From Adiantum capillus-veneris (taxonomy: Eukaryota > Streptophyta > Polypodiopsida > Polypodiales > Pteridaceae), in assembly GCA_014529385.2 (NCBI GenBank), contig CM043959.1:2224358-2288357 (forward strand): 64,000 nt of DNA, written 5' to 3'. A program made the position numbers and the translations under genes. Below are positions 13,951-25,047 of this stretch, in pieces. The number at the start of each line of letters is the position of its first letter. The first letter of the stretch is position 1. Under the pieces are notes generated by a model. That model had not been told where the DNA came from. It saw only the letters and a program-made list of their open reading frames with translations, and ran no database searches.

Positions 13951-14217
13951 ATGGTTTCACCAGCTCTATTATCTATCAAAGACAGAGAAGTAAAACTGGA
14001 GAGCTTATTGTTTCATCGCTCTCACAACAATCATACTTTCATAGGAAACCTCAACATCGAATGTCAATAAGAATCGTACGTATACCTTCGTCATGCACAA
14101 CATCAATTTTTCCATGCATTGTCTAAGTATGCATATAGGACTGCATTACATGGCTAACATTAGCACATTGTTGATTTCTATGCACAACACATACCCTTGG
14201 GCGATACACCGTCGTCT

Positions 14218-14231
14218 AGGAAGGGAGGAGG
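14218..14231 (+). other. Internal purine tract, copy D
   Basis: AGGAAGGGAGGAGG followed by CATTCTCAA, matching AGGAGGGGGGGAGG plus CATTCTCAA in copy B at 40329. The shared flank shows common descent. Confidence 0.45.
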
Positions 14232-14481
14232 CATTCTCAATGCCGACCCAACAGACTTACAAGTGTAAAAAGGGGCATTGTTTTCCATGACTTTGGAATT
14301 TTTCATGTTTGATTGCAAGAATTTTGGTAGACATGAGTATATATGCCCTTAATCAATGTGCTACAACAGGAAACAAAGGACAAACACCAAAGATGGGCCT
14401 CTAGGTGTGTGTACATATGTAAAAATTGTAGTTTTTATGGTAAAAACGTGAGAAATCGGAGTGATCCGATCAAAAAACTAT

Positions 14482-14483
<2 letters not shown>

Positions 14484-14530
<47 letters not shown>
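14484..14530. repeat. (AT)n microsatellite
   Basis: About 47 bp of uninterrupted AT dinucleotides in the spacer of copy D. Copy B has no equivalent run. Confidence 0.95.
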
Positions 14531-14533
<3 letters not shown>

Positions 14534-14839
14534 GTTTGTTATGGTATTATCTAATTATCTTGATTTATGGATATTTTTTGGGTCAAGTTAGCTATTTTCC
14601 TTTATTTTTTGTAAATTTTCTAGACAAAAACAAAGAAAAAAAATATAGGAGTGATCAGTAAGTGAACGACAACTTATGGTGAAGACGGAGTGCAAGTATG
14701 AGAAAAGTTGCAAAAAGCCTTGGACGAAATGATAAATTTTCTGAAAACAGAGCAAACGGAGTCCAAATGAAGAAATTTTTGAGCTTAAAGAGTATTTACA
14801 ACAAGATAGGAACACGTGTCAATTTTGATAACAAGTGGT

Positions 14840-15000
14840 CCGGAAAACCCCGATATAAATTAATTTGGGTCCACTTATTAGGTCATTTTCACTATTCACA
14901 AGTGAGAGAGAGCTTGAGAAACCTAGAGCACGTGGACCTTCTACGAGTTTGTACGATGCACACGACACACTGACCGGTGCTAGACATGATAGGTAGAATC
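14840..15000 (+). promoter_or_regulatory. TATA-like block with splice-donor-like end, copy D
   Basis: ATATAAAT at 14853-14860 lies in a block that also includes TCATTTTCACTATT and AGAGAGCTTGAGAAACCTAGAG. It ends in GACATGATAG followed by GTAGAATC at 14993, which looks like a splice donor. The same order is found in copy B at 40961-41098. It could be an internal promoter and first exon for ORF X, or merely the remains of an older LTR. Confidence 0.3.
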
Positions 15001-15799
15001 GTTACCATATGCTCTTCTTGTTCTATAGTCACTTTATTGCAAGAAAAACTCCAAAAATGGCAATGTGAAATCGTGGGGAAGAAACCAAAACAGGCCCCTA
15101 ACACATCAACCACTAGCCCGATAGCTACAAGATTTGATAGGAGGTTAACCCTAACCTTGGAGAACACCTCTATGACCTCCAATGTGGGTTTAGGTCAACC
15201 AGATAAAACCTAACCTCTTCGAGCACTAAAGAAGTTGATCGAGAACGCAACACTGAAACGACACAAAAATTCATGAGAAGTTATGTCTCAAGTACGCCCA
15301 CACAGCCATGTAACCTCCTCATGGATCTATCATCAAAAAGCGAACCAAAACATCAAGTTAAACTTTGGACACGCAAGCGTCATTTGGCCCTCATGACCAA
15401 GCGAGGCGTACGTTTTCCACCAAAATTCACAGGCATCATCGACATATCATCAACAACGAGAACTTATGGTCAAATCTCAAAGGAAATCTTCTTAGACCTT
15501 CTCCTTGCAAAAAGATGCAGCTTGAGCAACAAATTGCCAAACACAGTATCCATAAAGCCAAAGGTTACATAGAAGCCATGGGAAGGTGCTCTAATGCAAC
15601 TACAAGCTTGGTATAATGATCTCAAGAAGAATCATCGTTGAAATTCATCTCCAAAGACAGAAATCCATTTTGGGACTGAAATGCCAAACAAGGAGTTTTT
15701 ATACTAAACACATGTGTTTTAAGGATGACGTAGAGCTAGACAAGGTTGTTGCACTAACACACACCCTCCCAAGGCATCACATTGTCATTTTTTCATTCT

Positions 15800-16980
15800 A
15801 GACATCATACACGTATGATAATTGGCAGCCATATATACACAAGTTTTGCACCACTTTCCCATACTAGCCCTTCCAAAATGCTCATTACATCTCATACATC
15901 AAGTTTCATGCAATTTGTATCATTTAAGCCACTAGATGAATCAAGAATGCATAGTTAGAGTCTCCTGGCCAGAATTGGCCTCACCTATAGGAATTGGACT
16001 CCAAACCCAAATAAAACTCACATATGGCATGTCCAAGCAATCTACTCCATACCCAAGTGCATAAAAGTCCATTTTCTCACAGTAGACATCATACGCGTAT
16101 AATGTCTAAACCTATCCAAATAGAGTGTTGTCAGCATATTGAGCATTGAGATCAATTGTGCACCTCATGAAAAGCCACCTCACCAAGTTTGGATACATTT
16201 GGTCAAGATTTTCTCACAATCTATATCATTTTTTAAAACTTTGAATCAGAAACATAGTCTTTGATCTTGTACACATGTACTCTCATTTAATCCCACTTTT
16301 ACGCACATTAGAGCATTACACACACCTTGGGGAAGCTACTCACCCAGTTTGATCCAAAAAAGTCAAGTAGACATCATACGTGTATGATGTCTACTCTTAA
16401 TAAATTGACTCGCATATGATGTCTACTCTTATTAAATTGACTTACACCAAGACTTTGAAGTAACCAGCATCTTAATCACATCCTCATAAGCCTTCCCACC
16501 AATTTTCATCCCATTTGACCTTTTTTTGCCCAAGAATGGAAGAAAGACGCACAAAATACTTTCTTGGCCTCTCATACCCACATTCAATCTCAATTTCAAT
16601 TCAAAAGCCAAAAACACTATGTATATGCTATAGATATCATACTCAATGTATCTAGAGTCGATTGTTGATAACAGACATCATACGCGTATGATGTCTCCAG
16701 TGCCAAATTGATCACCAACAGAGTTTTTGACCAAACCCATGTTTTGACTATGTGCCAATGAGTTTATTTACTAAGTGCCAAACCATTTGAATCTCATATC
16801 ATCCAGATACACCCAATTTCTAGTTCCATAACTTCTATGAATCCTATAAGCCAAAAATTAGATCAAACCTGATTCAAATCTCAAACCAGGCACATATATG
16901 TGATGTACAAGCTATGGGCTATGCACATGAAAAGTTTTACCTCAATCTAAGCACATAGATATCATACGTGTATGATGTCT
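15800..16980. repeat. Palindrome array, CATA version, period about 285 bp
   Basis: Copies start at 15800, 16084, 16369, 16673 and 16957, each 24 bp with the core ACAT-CATA-CGCG-TATG-ATGT flanked by AG and CT. The copy at 16673 is perfect; the others have one to a few changes, several in the central CpGs. Steps are 284, 285, 304 and 284 bp. The longer step contains a 33-bp local duplication with half a palindrome near 16411. Spacers are diverged. The array precedes the ORF X fragment by about 0.8 kb. Confidence 0.93.
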
Positions 16981-17763
16981 CACAACATAAAATGAGCACA
17001 AAATTGCAATTATGTTCTTGTCATAAGCAAGTAAGTGTATGTCCTATTTAGCTTGTGGTCAAACTTTGAAATCATGTGGTTAGTTAAAAGCTAAGTAAAA
17101 GTCATATTTTGTGAAGGACAGTAACTATGAATTTGGAGTGCACTCAGGATCAATGGATATCAGTAAATCTCCAGCAAAGACAAAGAGGCCTGCCCTTAAC
17201 ACTAGTCCTGTAAAAAATCAGGCACTTTTGTGGCTTTTTGAGACTTTTGTAAAAAAATTCTCAACACTATGTTAGTTATCCAAATAGAAAATGGTTTAAG
17301 GGAATTATGACAAACACTCAATATGAGTTGATAAAAAATAGTACAGAGCTAAATGAAGGTCTAAAGGTGTCTTTCCATTGCCATCTTCTACAACTAATTT
17401 GTGCGGATGGACAAAGTTTTTTTATTTTCTTTTGAAAGTAAATCAAATCATTGCTAAGCAGGCCCAAAATTCTTTGAAAAATCCATCAATAGGTATGTGA
17501 TAGGTGTACCAATCTTTTTTAACTCATATACAAAGATTGCCGACATTTTTTACTTCTCCAAGTTAAGTGTTGAAGTGCAGTTTTATGTAAAATTTACTAA
17601 TTTTAGAAAAGTAAATTTTTTTATTTTTGAGATTTTCATGTAAATTGTGTATTTAGAAACCTTTTTCATATCTTGAACCCATATTTAAGAAGTTTCATGA
17701 AATTTTGATGTCATATACAAAAGTTATGTTTCATTTACTAGAATCCCGATGTGAGCCATTTTT

Positions 17764-18058
17764 GTGGCTTCAGCCACTTTTGTGGCTCATTACAAGTCTA
17801 GTGTTAAGGACATCCTAGCTACAGCAAATCCATTCACCATCCCACCAAAAACACTAAATCCCACTAAGGCATGGATGGATGATGCCACACTAGAAGCAGA
17901 AGGGATCAGATTATATGAGGGCACTTTCAGAGATCCTCAAGGCAATACAGTTGATGAGCCCATGATCCCTAGAGAACTTAATGAATATGCCACCAAAGAA
18001 GACATCCTCAAACACATGGAAAGAGCTGATCTATAGAAATTCTTCACGACTCCTCAAA
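17764..18058 (+). pseudogene. ORF X N-terminal fragment, copy D
   Basis: The translation aligns with the start of ORF X in copy B: PFTIPPKTLNPTKAWM against PFIIPEGTLKPTSTWI, then LYEGTFRDPQG against IYQGVFKDTEG, and IPRELNEY against LSRELNEF. The similarity ends at GVDTW, where satellite DNA begins. There is no ATG at the expected start; the frame opens with GTG. The conserved protein pattern in two diverged copies argues that this was a real coding sequence. I do not recognise the family with certainty. Confidence 0.7.
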
Positions 18059-18080
18059 CAGGAGTGGATACATGGACTTA

Positions 18081-18539
18081 CGGCTAGAGGATGGCCTAGG
18101 GGTTTATGTAGAAGCTCTTAAAGAGAATTTGGGACATTCAAGTGCACCAAAATACGCATTATTGTAGCTCTCAATAATCATTTGGACCATTCAAGGGCAC
18201 CAACATATGCACAACAATAGCCCTATGACCCTAGGACCATAGGATCTCTATTTGCAAGAGAGAGCAACCTATGGCCCTTGAGCTTATCCATTGGGACCAT
18301 GTGGCCCTAGGTCCATAGGATCTCTCTCTGGAATAGAGGGAAACAACCTATGGCTCTTGACCTTTTACATTGTCATCTTATGGCCCTAAGTCAATAGGAT
18401 CTCACATCATACTAAAGGGCACTCTATGGCCCTAGGGCCATAGGGTGGACTATGTGTCAATGTAGAAGCTCTTGCAGAGATTTGGATCTTGAGCTTATAC
18501 ATTGGTACCCTATGGTCCTATGGCCATATGATCTCACAT
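18081..18539. repeat. Palindromic satellite, left part
   Basis: Imperfect repeats built on CCTATGGCCCTAGGGCCATAGG, with recurring GGATCTC, CATCATACTAAAGGG and GTAGAAGCTCT segments. It is the same satellite as 47324-48990. Copy B interrupts it: the left part stops at ATCTCACAT and the right part restarts at CACATCATTCTAG. Confidence 0.9.
18535..18539. repeat. Target-site duplication, left (CACAT)
   Basis: CACAT before the first TG of the 5' LTR; identical to 47324-47328. Confidence 0.85.
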
Positions 18540-19403
18540 TGTTAGAAGCTAGACACACCCTACGGAAACTGACTTCTCGGCAGATTATCAATTTTTTGTA
18601 ATAACTCATTTATTGAGAAAACTCGACATTTCACCTTGTAAATATTGGGGCTTATAGAAGTTTCCAGATTGTATCCCAGTTTTGATAGTTAAATTGAGTA
18701 GATGGTTGATTTGTAACTTTAGGGTTTGAAAATTGTAAGGTATTTATACCACTTTTTGACCTTAATGAAAGACCTTTTGTCATTTTTAAGCAGTTTTGAA
18801 GTCTGTGAGTGAGCGTACTGTGTACGAGAGAGAGAGTGTGAGCTTCATATTGACGCTACGTGTGCACCAGTGGTCAGAATCGAGTGAGAAGAAGTGCATC
18901 GTGTTGCCCCTAATGAGAGCTACGCACCGATACCTACATTGTGCGCGTACGGTCCGGTTTTGCGAGTTCCTTCTACGAGCTTCATCTGGTGATTTGGTGA
19001 GCATACGTTGTCCGATTTTGTATTGCAGCATATCCACGCGTTCACATTGAGTAGAGCTACACATTAGGCACTTTAGATTTTGGAAATGAAGACCTGCAAA
19101 TTTCGGCCAGACATCCTACGTGATTTTGGACTGGGTATTTTGGGTTGGGATTTTGGTTCATAGACCTTAGGGAGAGCGACCTATTGGTGTTAGTAGGGTC
19201 TCCTTCAAGTTCTGTGGTGTTTCGAGATTTTTTGATGGGTGTTCGGCTCTAGAAAGCGTTGTAGGAAGTTTCCTCCTATTCACTCTTGAAGGTTGTGACT
19301 TAGAAATTGGGTAGAGACCTCTGTAGGAATTAGTTAGAGTGTAGGTTGACACCTTATACTTGCTTCCACGTGCCTGCGGGTCGAGCTTTGTCCTTAGCTG
19401 ACA
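18540..19403 (+). repeat. 5' LTR of copy B
   Basis: Begins TGTTAGAAGC and ends GCTGACA next to the primer site. A TATA-like TATTTATA lies at 18741-18748. A half-palindrome AGACATCCTACGTG at 19109-19122 matches the element's palindrome family. Compared with the 3' LTR it has about 60 bp more near 18620, lacks a short stretch near 19345, and lacks the last 59 bp, consistent with a deletion between two ACATT motifs. Confidence 0.88.
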
Positions 19404-19422
19404 TTGGCGCCGCTACCAGGGA
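19404..19422 (+). promoter_or_regulatory. Primer binding site, copy B
   Basis: TTGGCGCCGCTACCAGGGA directly after the 5' LTR. It resembles the TGGCGCCGTTGCC-type primer sites common in plant gypsy elements and the site of copy A. The tRNA was not determined. Confidence 0.8.
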
Positions 19423-21270
19423 CAAAAACCTTAGGTAGGTGACAAAGACTAGTCCTTGAGGATAGGGATTTTTGGCTTGCCAAGAGTCTCGTTTTGCATT
19501 TAGATAGGATCAGAGGGTGAAGGAATCTCTAGGTCTTAGAGGGAGTCTAGGAAGCGTGTGTCTGGCCTAGATCCTTCGACTTAGGTAGATTTAGGTACAC
19601 TAAGATATTTTTAGGTATTAGTTGAGTTCTTGAGTAGGAGTTGGAGTCATAGAAGCGGTGAGAGGAGATCTTGAGAGTCCGGAGAGGCCACAAAGCAACC
19701 AAAACACCATTATCACCATTTCATATGATGAGTAGGAGTAGAGTAAGTAGGACATCATGATTCAGGATCTAGAGCACTTCATGCATGTATACTTGCTTGG
19801 TAAATTCATCACAAGTTTGTAAAAGACGCAAAAAGATACAAAAGTGTGTTTGAAAGCCTAAGTGAAGTCCAAAAGTTACTGTGAGTGTTTCTGATAGAGC
19901 TACAGAACATCAGGAACATGTTTGTCAGGAAAAAATTTAATTTCAAGCCAGGAGACATCCTACGCGTAGGATGTCTACATGCTAATCTGGTAGGAATTTT
20001 GGGATTTTGAGTTGACCAGTGTGTTTAGAAGGTGGGGTTTACCCTATTTTCAACTGGAAAGTGGAAATTTGACCATATCTTGACATGATAAGGCCAGATA
20101 GACTGAAATTGCCAGACATCCTACCGAAATTGTGCCAAAGCATTATTTTAAGACCAAAACCATATGATGGCTGCATGAGCATGATTTGCATTATATATTG
20201 AGTGACTGAGAGGGGTTTCATCTCATTTGGGTGAGAAAATTTGGGTTCAAAGCAGACTTTAGCACTTTTGACTGAAAAAGGCAAGAACAGCTAAAATTGG
20301 GGACTTTTGAAATCCTAACCAAAATCTAAACATACCACTGGGTTGCTGACATCAAGGGGAATCTGTGGGTCAAGTCTGGGGTCAAACAGGCCAAAAAATG
20401 TGTAGGATGTCTTCTGTGTGATTTTACACTCCAAACCTAATTTTAAGCATACCAAAGTAATCAGCAGCTCAAGGGGAGCCTGTGTTTTGAATTTGAAGCC
20501 ATTTTGATGAAAAAGACATCCTACATGTAGGATGTCTAAAGCAAGAAATTAAAGCCAGATACTGACAGTGGGCATAGCAAGGTGTTGTATAGCTTGGGGC
20601 AAGCCCCCAGTCAATTTTAATCCAAATTGGAGTTGATTAGACTGATAAAGATCAACAACAGGCTGTCAGAACAGATTTCTAATCCATTGACCAGCTTATA
20701 GGTGTCCAAATCAAAAAGTAAAAGCAGCTGTGGACTCAGCACAACAAGGGGAATCCATAGTGCAAACATCCAGGCAAACAAAGTAGGAGACATCCTACGC
20801 GTAGGATGTCTATCAGGGCCTACTGAAGAGAAAATTTGATTGGGCTTAGATAGTAAGATTCCATTTGGATTAAGGATTCTAGAACTTCTTTCAGAAGTGA
20901 ATTTGAACCTTGTTTGTCCATTTGAGGGAGCAAAGACTGAATTCAGACTTTTTCACGTAAATTGAGCGACATCCGAGGGAAGTGCAGTTCCAGATTAGCA
21001 GACCTAATGCCGAACATCAGCAGTGTATAAAATATAGTAGTGGTTGAGATTAACTCTCCAATTATACCAATCATTACTAAGATAACCTCTAGCAGATAAA
21101 TGCTTTGATTCAATTGCCGAAATTAAACACTTGTGTACAGGTATATTCAACAGCAAAGCAAGAAGTTGTGCGGAGACTGATCCTTTGCCAAGTGAGTGGT
21201 TGGATTTGTGGTAAATTGAATTGATAAGTTTGATGAATTTAAGATCAGGAAGATACATTTTTAGAGACTA
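19423..21270 (+). other. 5' leader of copy B
   Basis: About 1.85 kb without a convincing gene. It holds the CCTA palindromes at 19953-20811. A long structured leader before gag could carry RNA packaging or dimerisation signals, which is inference. Confidence 0.65.
19953..20811. repeat. Palindrome array, CCTA version, in the 5' leader
   Basis: Full palindromes at 19953-19976, 20514-20537 and 20788-20811 have the core ACAT-CCTA-CGCG-TAGG-ATGT with AG and CT flanks; 20514 has CATG in the centre. The step 19953 to 20514 is 561 bp (two periods) and the next is 274 bp. Half-copies at about 20114 and 20398 lie 277 bp apart in another phase. The half-palindrome in the LTR at 19109 is 844 bp, about three periods, before the first copy. 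Confidence 0.9.
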
Positions 21271-21274
21271 GAAG

Positions 21275-22193
21275 GTGGCAGGTGACCAAGGTAGCTTAGT
21301 GTCCACCGAGGAGAGTGTAACTCAGGCAAGGCTAGATCCACTAGCACCAATTATTGAGGAAGGTAGTGATACTGATACTTCGTTAGAAAAATCTTTCTTC
21401 ATGATGGGTAGTCAACAGCCAGGAGGTTTCACCAATGACAAACCAATGCCAGGGAGAAGCACCTCCCTAAATCCTTTGAATGATTCCAAGCTCACTGTGA
21501 TCTTCTTAGAGGGAACAAACTCGAGGGGAGCCCTAGTCTATTCTGACTATCGAGGACGCAAGTGCATTTGTATCGAAGAGAGGCCGGCTCAGAGATTGGA
21601 GATAATTCGAGTCTATGATGATGGAGAGATTCCGAGACAAAAAGGGGAACCACTATCTGATAGTCAGTAACCCTGAAGATTACAACAAATATGGAGATAA
21701 TGTGGCGAAAGGGAAAATGGTTTCAGAAGCTCAAGAACCGCCACCAAACATTGATCGGTCTGGAGTTATTTTTATGTATGATAAGAAAACAACTAGGGTT
21801 CCAACTTATAATGAGAACGTGGGAATCTACAAGCATGAGAGTGAGGGTATAGTCGCTTACTTTCGTAGCAAAGAACCATACTTAAACGAATTAAGCAAAG
21901 ACAAGTTTCTTTACTTATTCTCTTATAAAACTGCTATGGGGAAGGGTATAGTTTTTGTTGATAGATACGGGAGAGAATACCAACGTATTCTCCCAGAGGA
22001 GGTAGAAAAGGCGACAGTTCCAGGAGCATCAACATACACCCTAGACGACGTGCCAAGAGCCACCTACACCCCTAGCAAGTCGACGAATCCCTTTTCAGAA
22101 GATTATGACACCACCTCACATTATACCCGACCGCAGACGTTCAACAATCAAAACCAACCAGCAACTCAACCATCATTGCAGGCATGGCTTTGA
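21275..22193 (+). pseudogene. Gag N-terminal module, copy B
   Basis: Two overlapping frames (to 21670 and 21615-22193) together form a hydrophilic protein of about 300 residues. The first has no ATG at its start (GTG at 21275, directly after a stop). It includes LTVIFLEGTNSRGALVY and later GIVFVDRYGREYQ, the latter shared with copy A. The C-terminal 60 residues are rich in Thr, Pro, Ser and Gln. No known domain was recognised. It precedes gag, so I interpret it as an unusual N-terminal gag extension with a frameshift near 21640. Confidence 0.5.
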
Positions 22194-22468
22194 CAGAGTG
22201 CAACATTGGAACAAGACCGAAACCAAGATGGTTATCAAGCCGCACGAGGGCTAAGGGATTTGCAAGAACCACCACTCTATTCAAGGTATTAAGGAAAGAG
22301 TAAACCAAAGACTCAAAGGTCAACAGAGCCTGGAGGTCCACCCATAGAACGAGTTCGAAGAGATGAACCATCTCTGGCAAGAACTGTTAGAAATTATGCC
22401 TTAGGAGCACCACTGGAGCCTACTATAGAAGACCTCAGGAGGTATATCGATTAGGACGTGGAGATCCA

Positions 22469-23932
22469 ATGATGAGGTTTGTAGACCATCGTAGAATTAG
22501 ACCTTCTCAAGTGCAAAAATGGGTAAACAAGAAATACACAAGAAACAGAGACCCAAGAGATCATGTAGCAGCCTTTGTGCGTGTAATTAGAGCTGAAGAG
22601 GTGTTAGACTTCCCTACCCAATTTGCAAGGTTTGGACTAACCCTAGAGGATGATGCTGCTACTTGGTTTGACTCTGTAGAGCGTAGAGACTTTGAGTCTA
22701 TGGAGGAAGTGTTTGACGCATTTATCGAGGAATTCTCACAAAGGGGGATAGCTCATAATACCGTCTCACAAATCCATAAATTCAAACAGAAAGATGGGAA
22801 ATCTATACGAAAGGCAGTCCTAAGACTGAAAAGATATGTTAAGTTCTGTCCTGTGGAAGAACTGCCAACTCAGTCCAAACTTATGCTTATATTCATCCAA
22901 GGACTAAGGAATGCGGATCTCCAGAAAGACTTACATATGAAGAGGAGCACAACGTTGAATGAGTTAACCAAGGAGGCTCTTTACCTTGTGGAAAATTGTG
23001 CGGTCTACAAAGAAGGGGAGTTCAAGGACCTTGACGATGATTCATCTTCACAACAAAGTGGAAGAAAGTCTTCTAAGTCAGCACCAAAAGGAGAAATAGT
23101 TGTAAACCAAGAGCTGCTTGTAGATGAAGTGCTAAAAAAGATTAACTTGTACGCCAAACCCCATGCTAAACAGCCCAAGTGGTGTGCTATCAAACAAAAA
23201 TGGACAAGCCATGGGACCGAGGAATGTTATTATAACAAGGGATATGTGAGAGAGAGACCTTACTCTCCCCAAGCTCAGGTAGCTTCTCCTCAAGTTCCAC
23301 CCATGCCTAGGTATCAAGCAGGCAACCTACCAGGACCTGTAGGTGTAGAAAGACCACAACCAGTGTTGGGGCAACAACCACCCCTACCAAGATTACGACC
23401 AGTTGATATAAGATACACACCAACCATAACCGAATCAGAGGAGAAGGCTTTGGTGCCTATGCATGCATATTATGAAGATCCCAATGGATATGCGGCAAAC
23501 TCTTCCTATTATCCACCGAAAGAACCCTTGACACCATAACCATGGAGCATGATAGGAAGTACAGGACCACCAACAGCTGCACATGCAGCAGGAGAAGGAA
23601 GATATAGCTTAGATGAACGAACATTGTTGTTCATAGCCAACGGAGGCATGGGCGGACAGAGACATGCATACCAACAAAGGGGAGCTCAAGGAGCACCTCA
23701 ACAACCCAAGGGACCCTGCTACAAGTGTGGTGGAGACCATTGGCTAAGAGAATGTCCTCATGATGAAATCATTAGAGTCAACGCATATTGCACCAAGTGT
23801 GGAGTTACTCATTCGATTCCCGATTGCCCTAAAAACCCGAGCAAAGGAGCAAAAACCACCTTGAACATGCTAGAAACAGTACCTTCAATGGAGGGTCGGA
23901 AAATGAAACAATCATACCTATTCATGCGGTGA
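22469..23932 (+). pseudogene. Gag polyprotein (capsid and nucleocapsid), copy B
   Basis: The first 200 residues have the retrotransposon gag pattern, with RPSQVQKWVNKKY, FARFGLTLEDDAATWFDS, FIEEFSQRGIAHNTVSQ and a KEALYLVENC segment. Two knuckles follow beyond 23720: CYKCGGDHWLREC and CTKCGVTHSIPDC, both CX2CX3HX4C. A stop at 23537-23539 splits the frame, which otherwise continues unchanged to 23932. The gag core packages element RNA and the knuckles bind it. Six hundred bases upstream, the gag N-terminal module is in another frame. Confidence 0.85.
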
Positions 23933-24093
23933 CACGAGCCCAAGCTCAAAGAATGATGAATGAACCCATAATGGAAGAGCCAAAAATTGATGTCCAAAGT
24001 TCAGAAGCGAAAAATCAGAGAAGCACTTGAAAAGCTAGAAAGGCACGTGTGAGCGCCAAGAAAGAATGAGAGCAAACAGCTCTATCCGAGGAG

Positions 24094-25047
24094 TTGAAAC
24101 ATATAACGGATAGATTAGATCGGTTAGAGGATCTAGCTAGCTTAAGCTCACACACAACGGCAACCATAGCACCCAAGGAAATAGCAGAGCCCAAAAGTGC
24201 AGGATCAGGAGGATCTATACTAGCAGACAAGGTAAATGAGCAGTTGGATGCACTTCTAAAAGCTTATGAAGCCAGACTCACAAAGAACCAAACCCAAGAG
24301 CAAAGATGGATGACTTATCCATATGCAAAAACAGAAAAACAAAGGTTGGAAATGTGTAAAAAGATGATCGAAACAGCTCAATCATTGATGGAAGACCCGC
24401 TGGGTAAACCTGTAATTTGGCATGAAGCACCATCTCCAACCCCTATCCAACCAACTTTAGAGGAACAAGTAGAAACAAAGGAAAGAGTCACTAATTCCTA
24501 TGAGTCCAGAGGAGAACCTATCATAGTGCCAAATACAACAAATGAGGCAAGTGACGGGTTCCAACTTAAAACATTGACAGAAATGGGTAAGGACTGTAAC
24601 GGTCTAGACGATCTATGGAAACAAATCCGTGAGGCCAATGAGGCTAACAGGATGAGTAACCACATGAATAGCACGAGAAAAGAGAAGAATGTGATCTTAC
24701 CTCCTATTGAAGAATTTGAGGCAAGGTCACAAATGAATTTTGAGATACATTCACAAGGGGGAGACCAGGGATCAATTAGTTTGGGGCATAGCCAACCAGA
24801 CTCGCTGAAAACTTTACCCTCTTACCTAGGAGAGTATGAAGTCAAGTCTGAAGTGAGAGCAATCCCATCTCAAAGACTTTCTTCTAACAAAGTGATGGAT
24901 TCACAAGGATTGATTGAGTTATTGTCCACCCCGGTGGCATGCACAATCACATTAGCCAAACTCCTAAGGTTACGACCAAACATGTGGACCACAATAGGTA
25001 AATTCCTAGAAAAATTTAGAGTGAAAGACCCCACCTTGAGGCTATAG
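24094..25047 (+). CDS. Gag-protease linker of copy B
   Basis: An open frame of 317 residues. It starts with a coiled-coil-like stretch (HITDRLDRLEDLASL) and has NQTQEQRWMTYPYAKTEKQR and a long acidic middle. The end, VACTITLAKLLRLRPNMW, leads through two adjacent stops into the protease frame. It aligns with 6213-7130 of copy A. No enzyme motif is present. It would be released from the polyprotein by the element protease. Confidence 0.6.
   Translation: MKHITDRLDRLEDLASLSSHTTATIAPKEIAEPKSAGSGGSILADKVNEQLDALLKAYEARLTKNQTQEQRWMTYPYAKTEKQRLEMCKKMIETAQSLMEDPLGKPVIWHEAPSPTPIQPTLEEQVETKERVTNSYESRGEPIIVPNTTNEASDGFQLKTLTEMGKDCNGLDDLWKQIREANEANRMSNHMNSTRKEKNVILPPIEEFEARSQMNFEIHSQGGDQGSISLGHSQPDSLKTLPSYLGEYEVKSEVRAIPSQRLSSNKVMDSQGLIELLSTPVACTITLAKLLRLRPNMWTTIGKFLEKFRVKDPTLRL

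Larger units (their letters stand above)
12830..18080 (+). mobile_element. Truncated gypsy-like element, copy D
   Basis: A plus-strand fragment collinear with 38880-43280 of copy B: integrase tail, second retropepsin and W-x-P-K region, purine tract, spacer, palindrome array, and the N-terminal part of ORF X. It is cut on the left where copy A begins and on the right where satellite DNA starts, near 18080. Nucleotide similarity to B is patchy and much lower than between the LTRs of C, so D is an old, separate insertion. Confidence 0.7.

Noticed and set aside
15800-16980. CRISPR array
   Set aside because: Repeats are palindromic and about 24 bp, but spacers are about 260 bp, the sequence is eukaryotic retrotransposon DNA and there are no cas genes.
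18786-19064. Open frames in the LTR of copy B (also 46517-46915)
   Set aside because: They lie in the LTR, run on both strands and are explained by LTR conservation.
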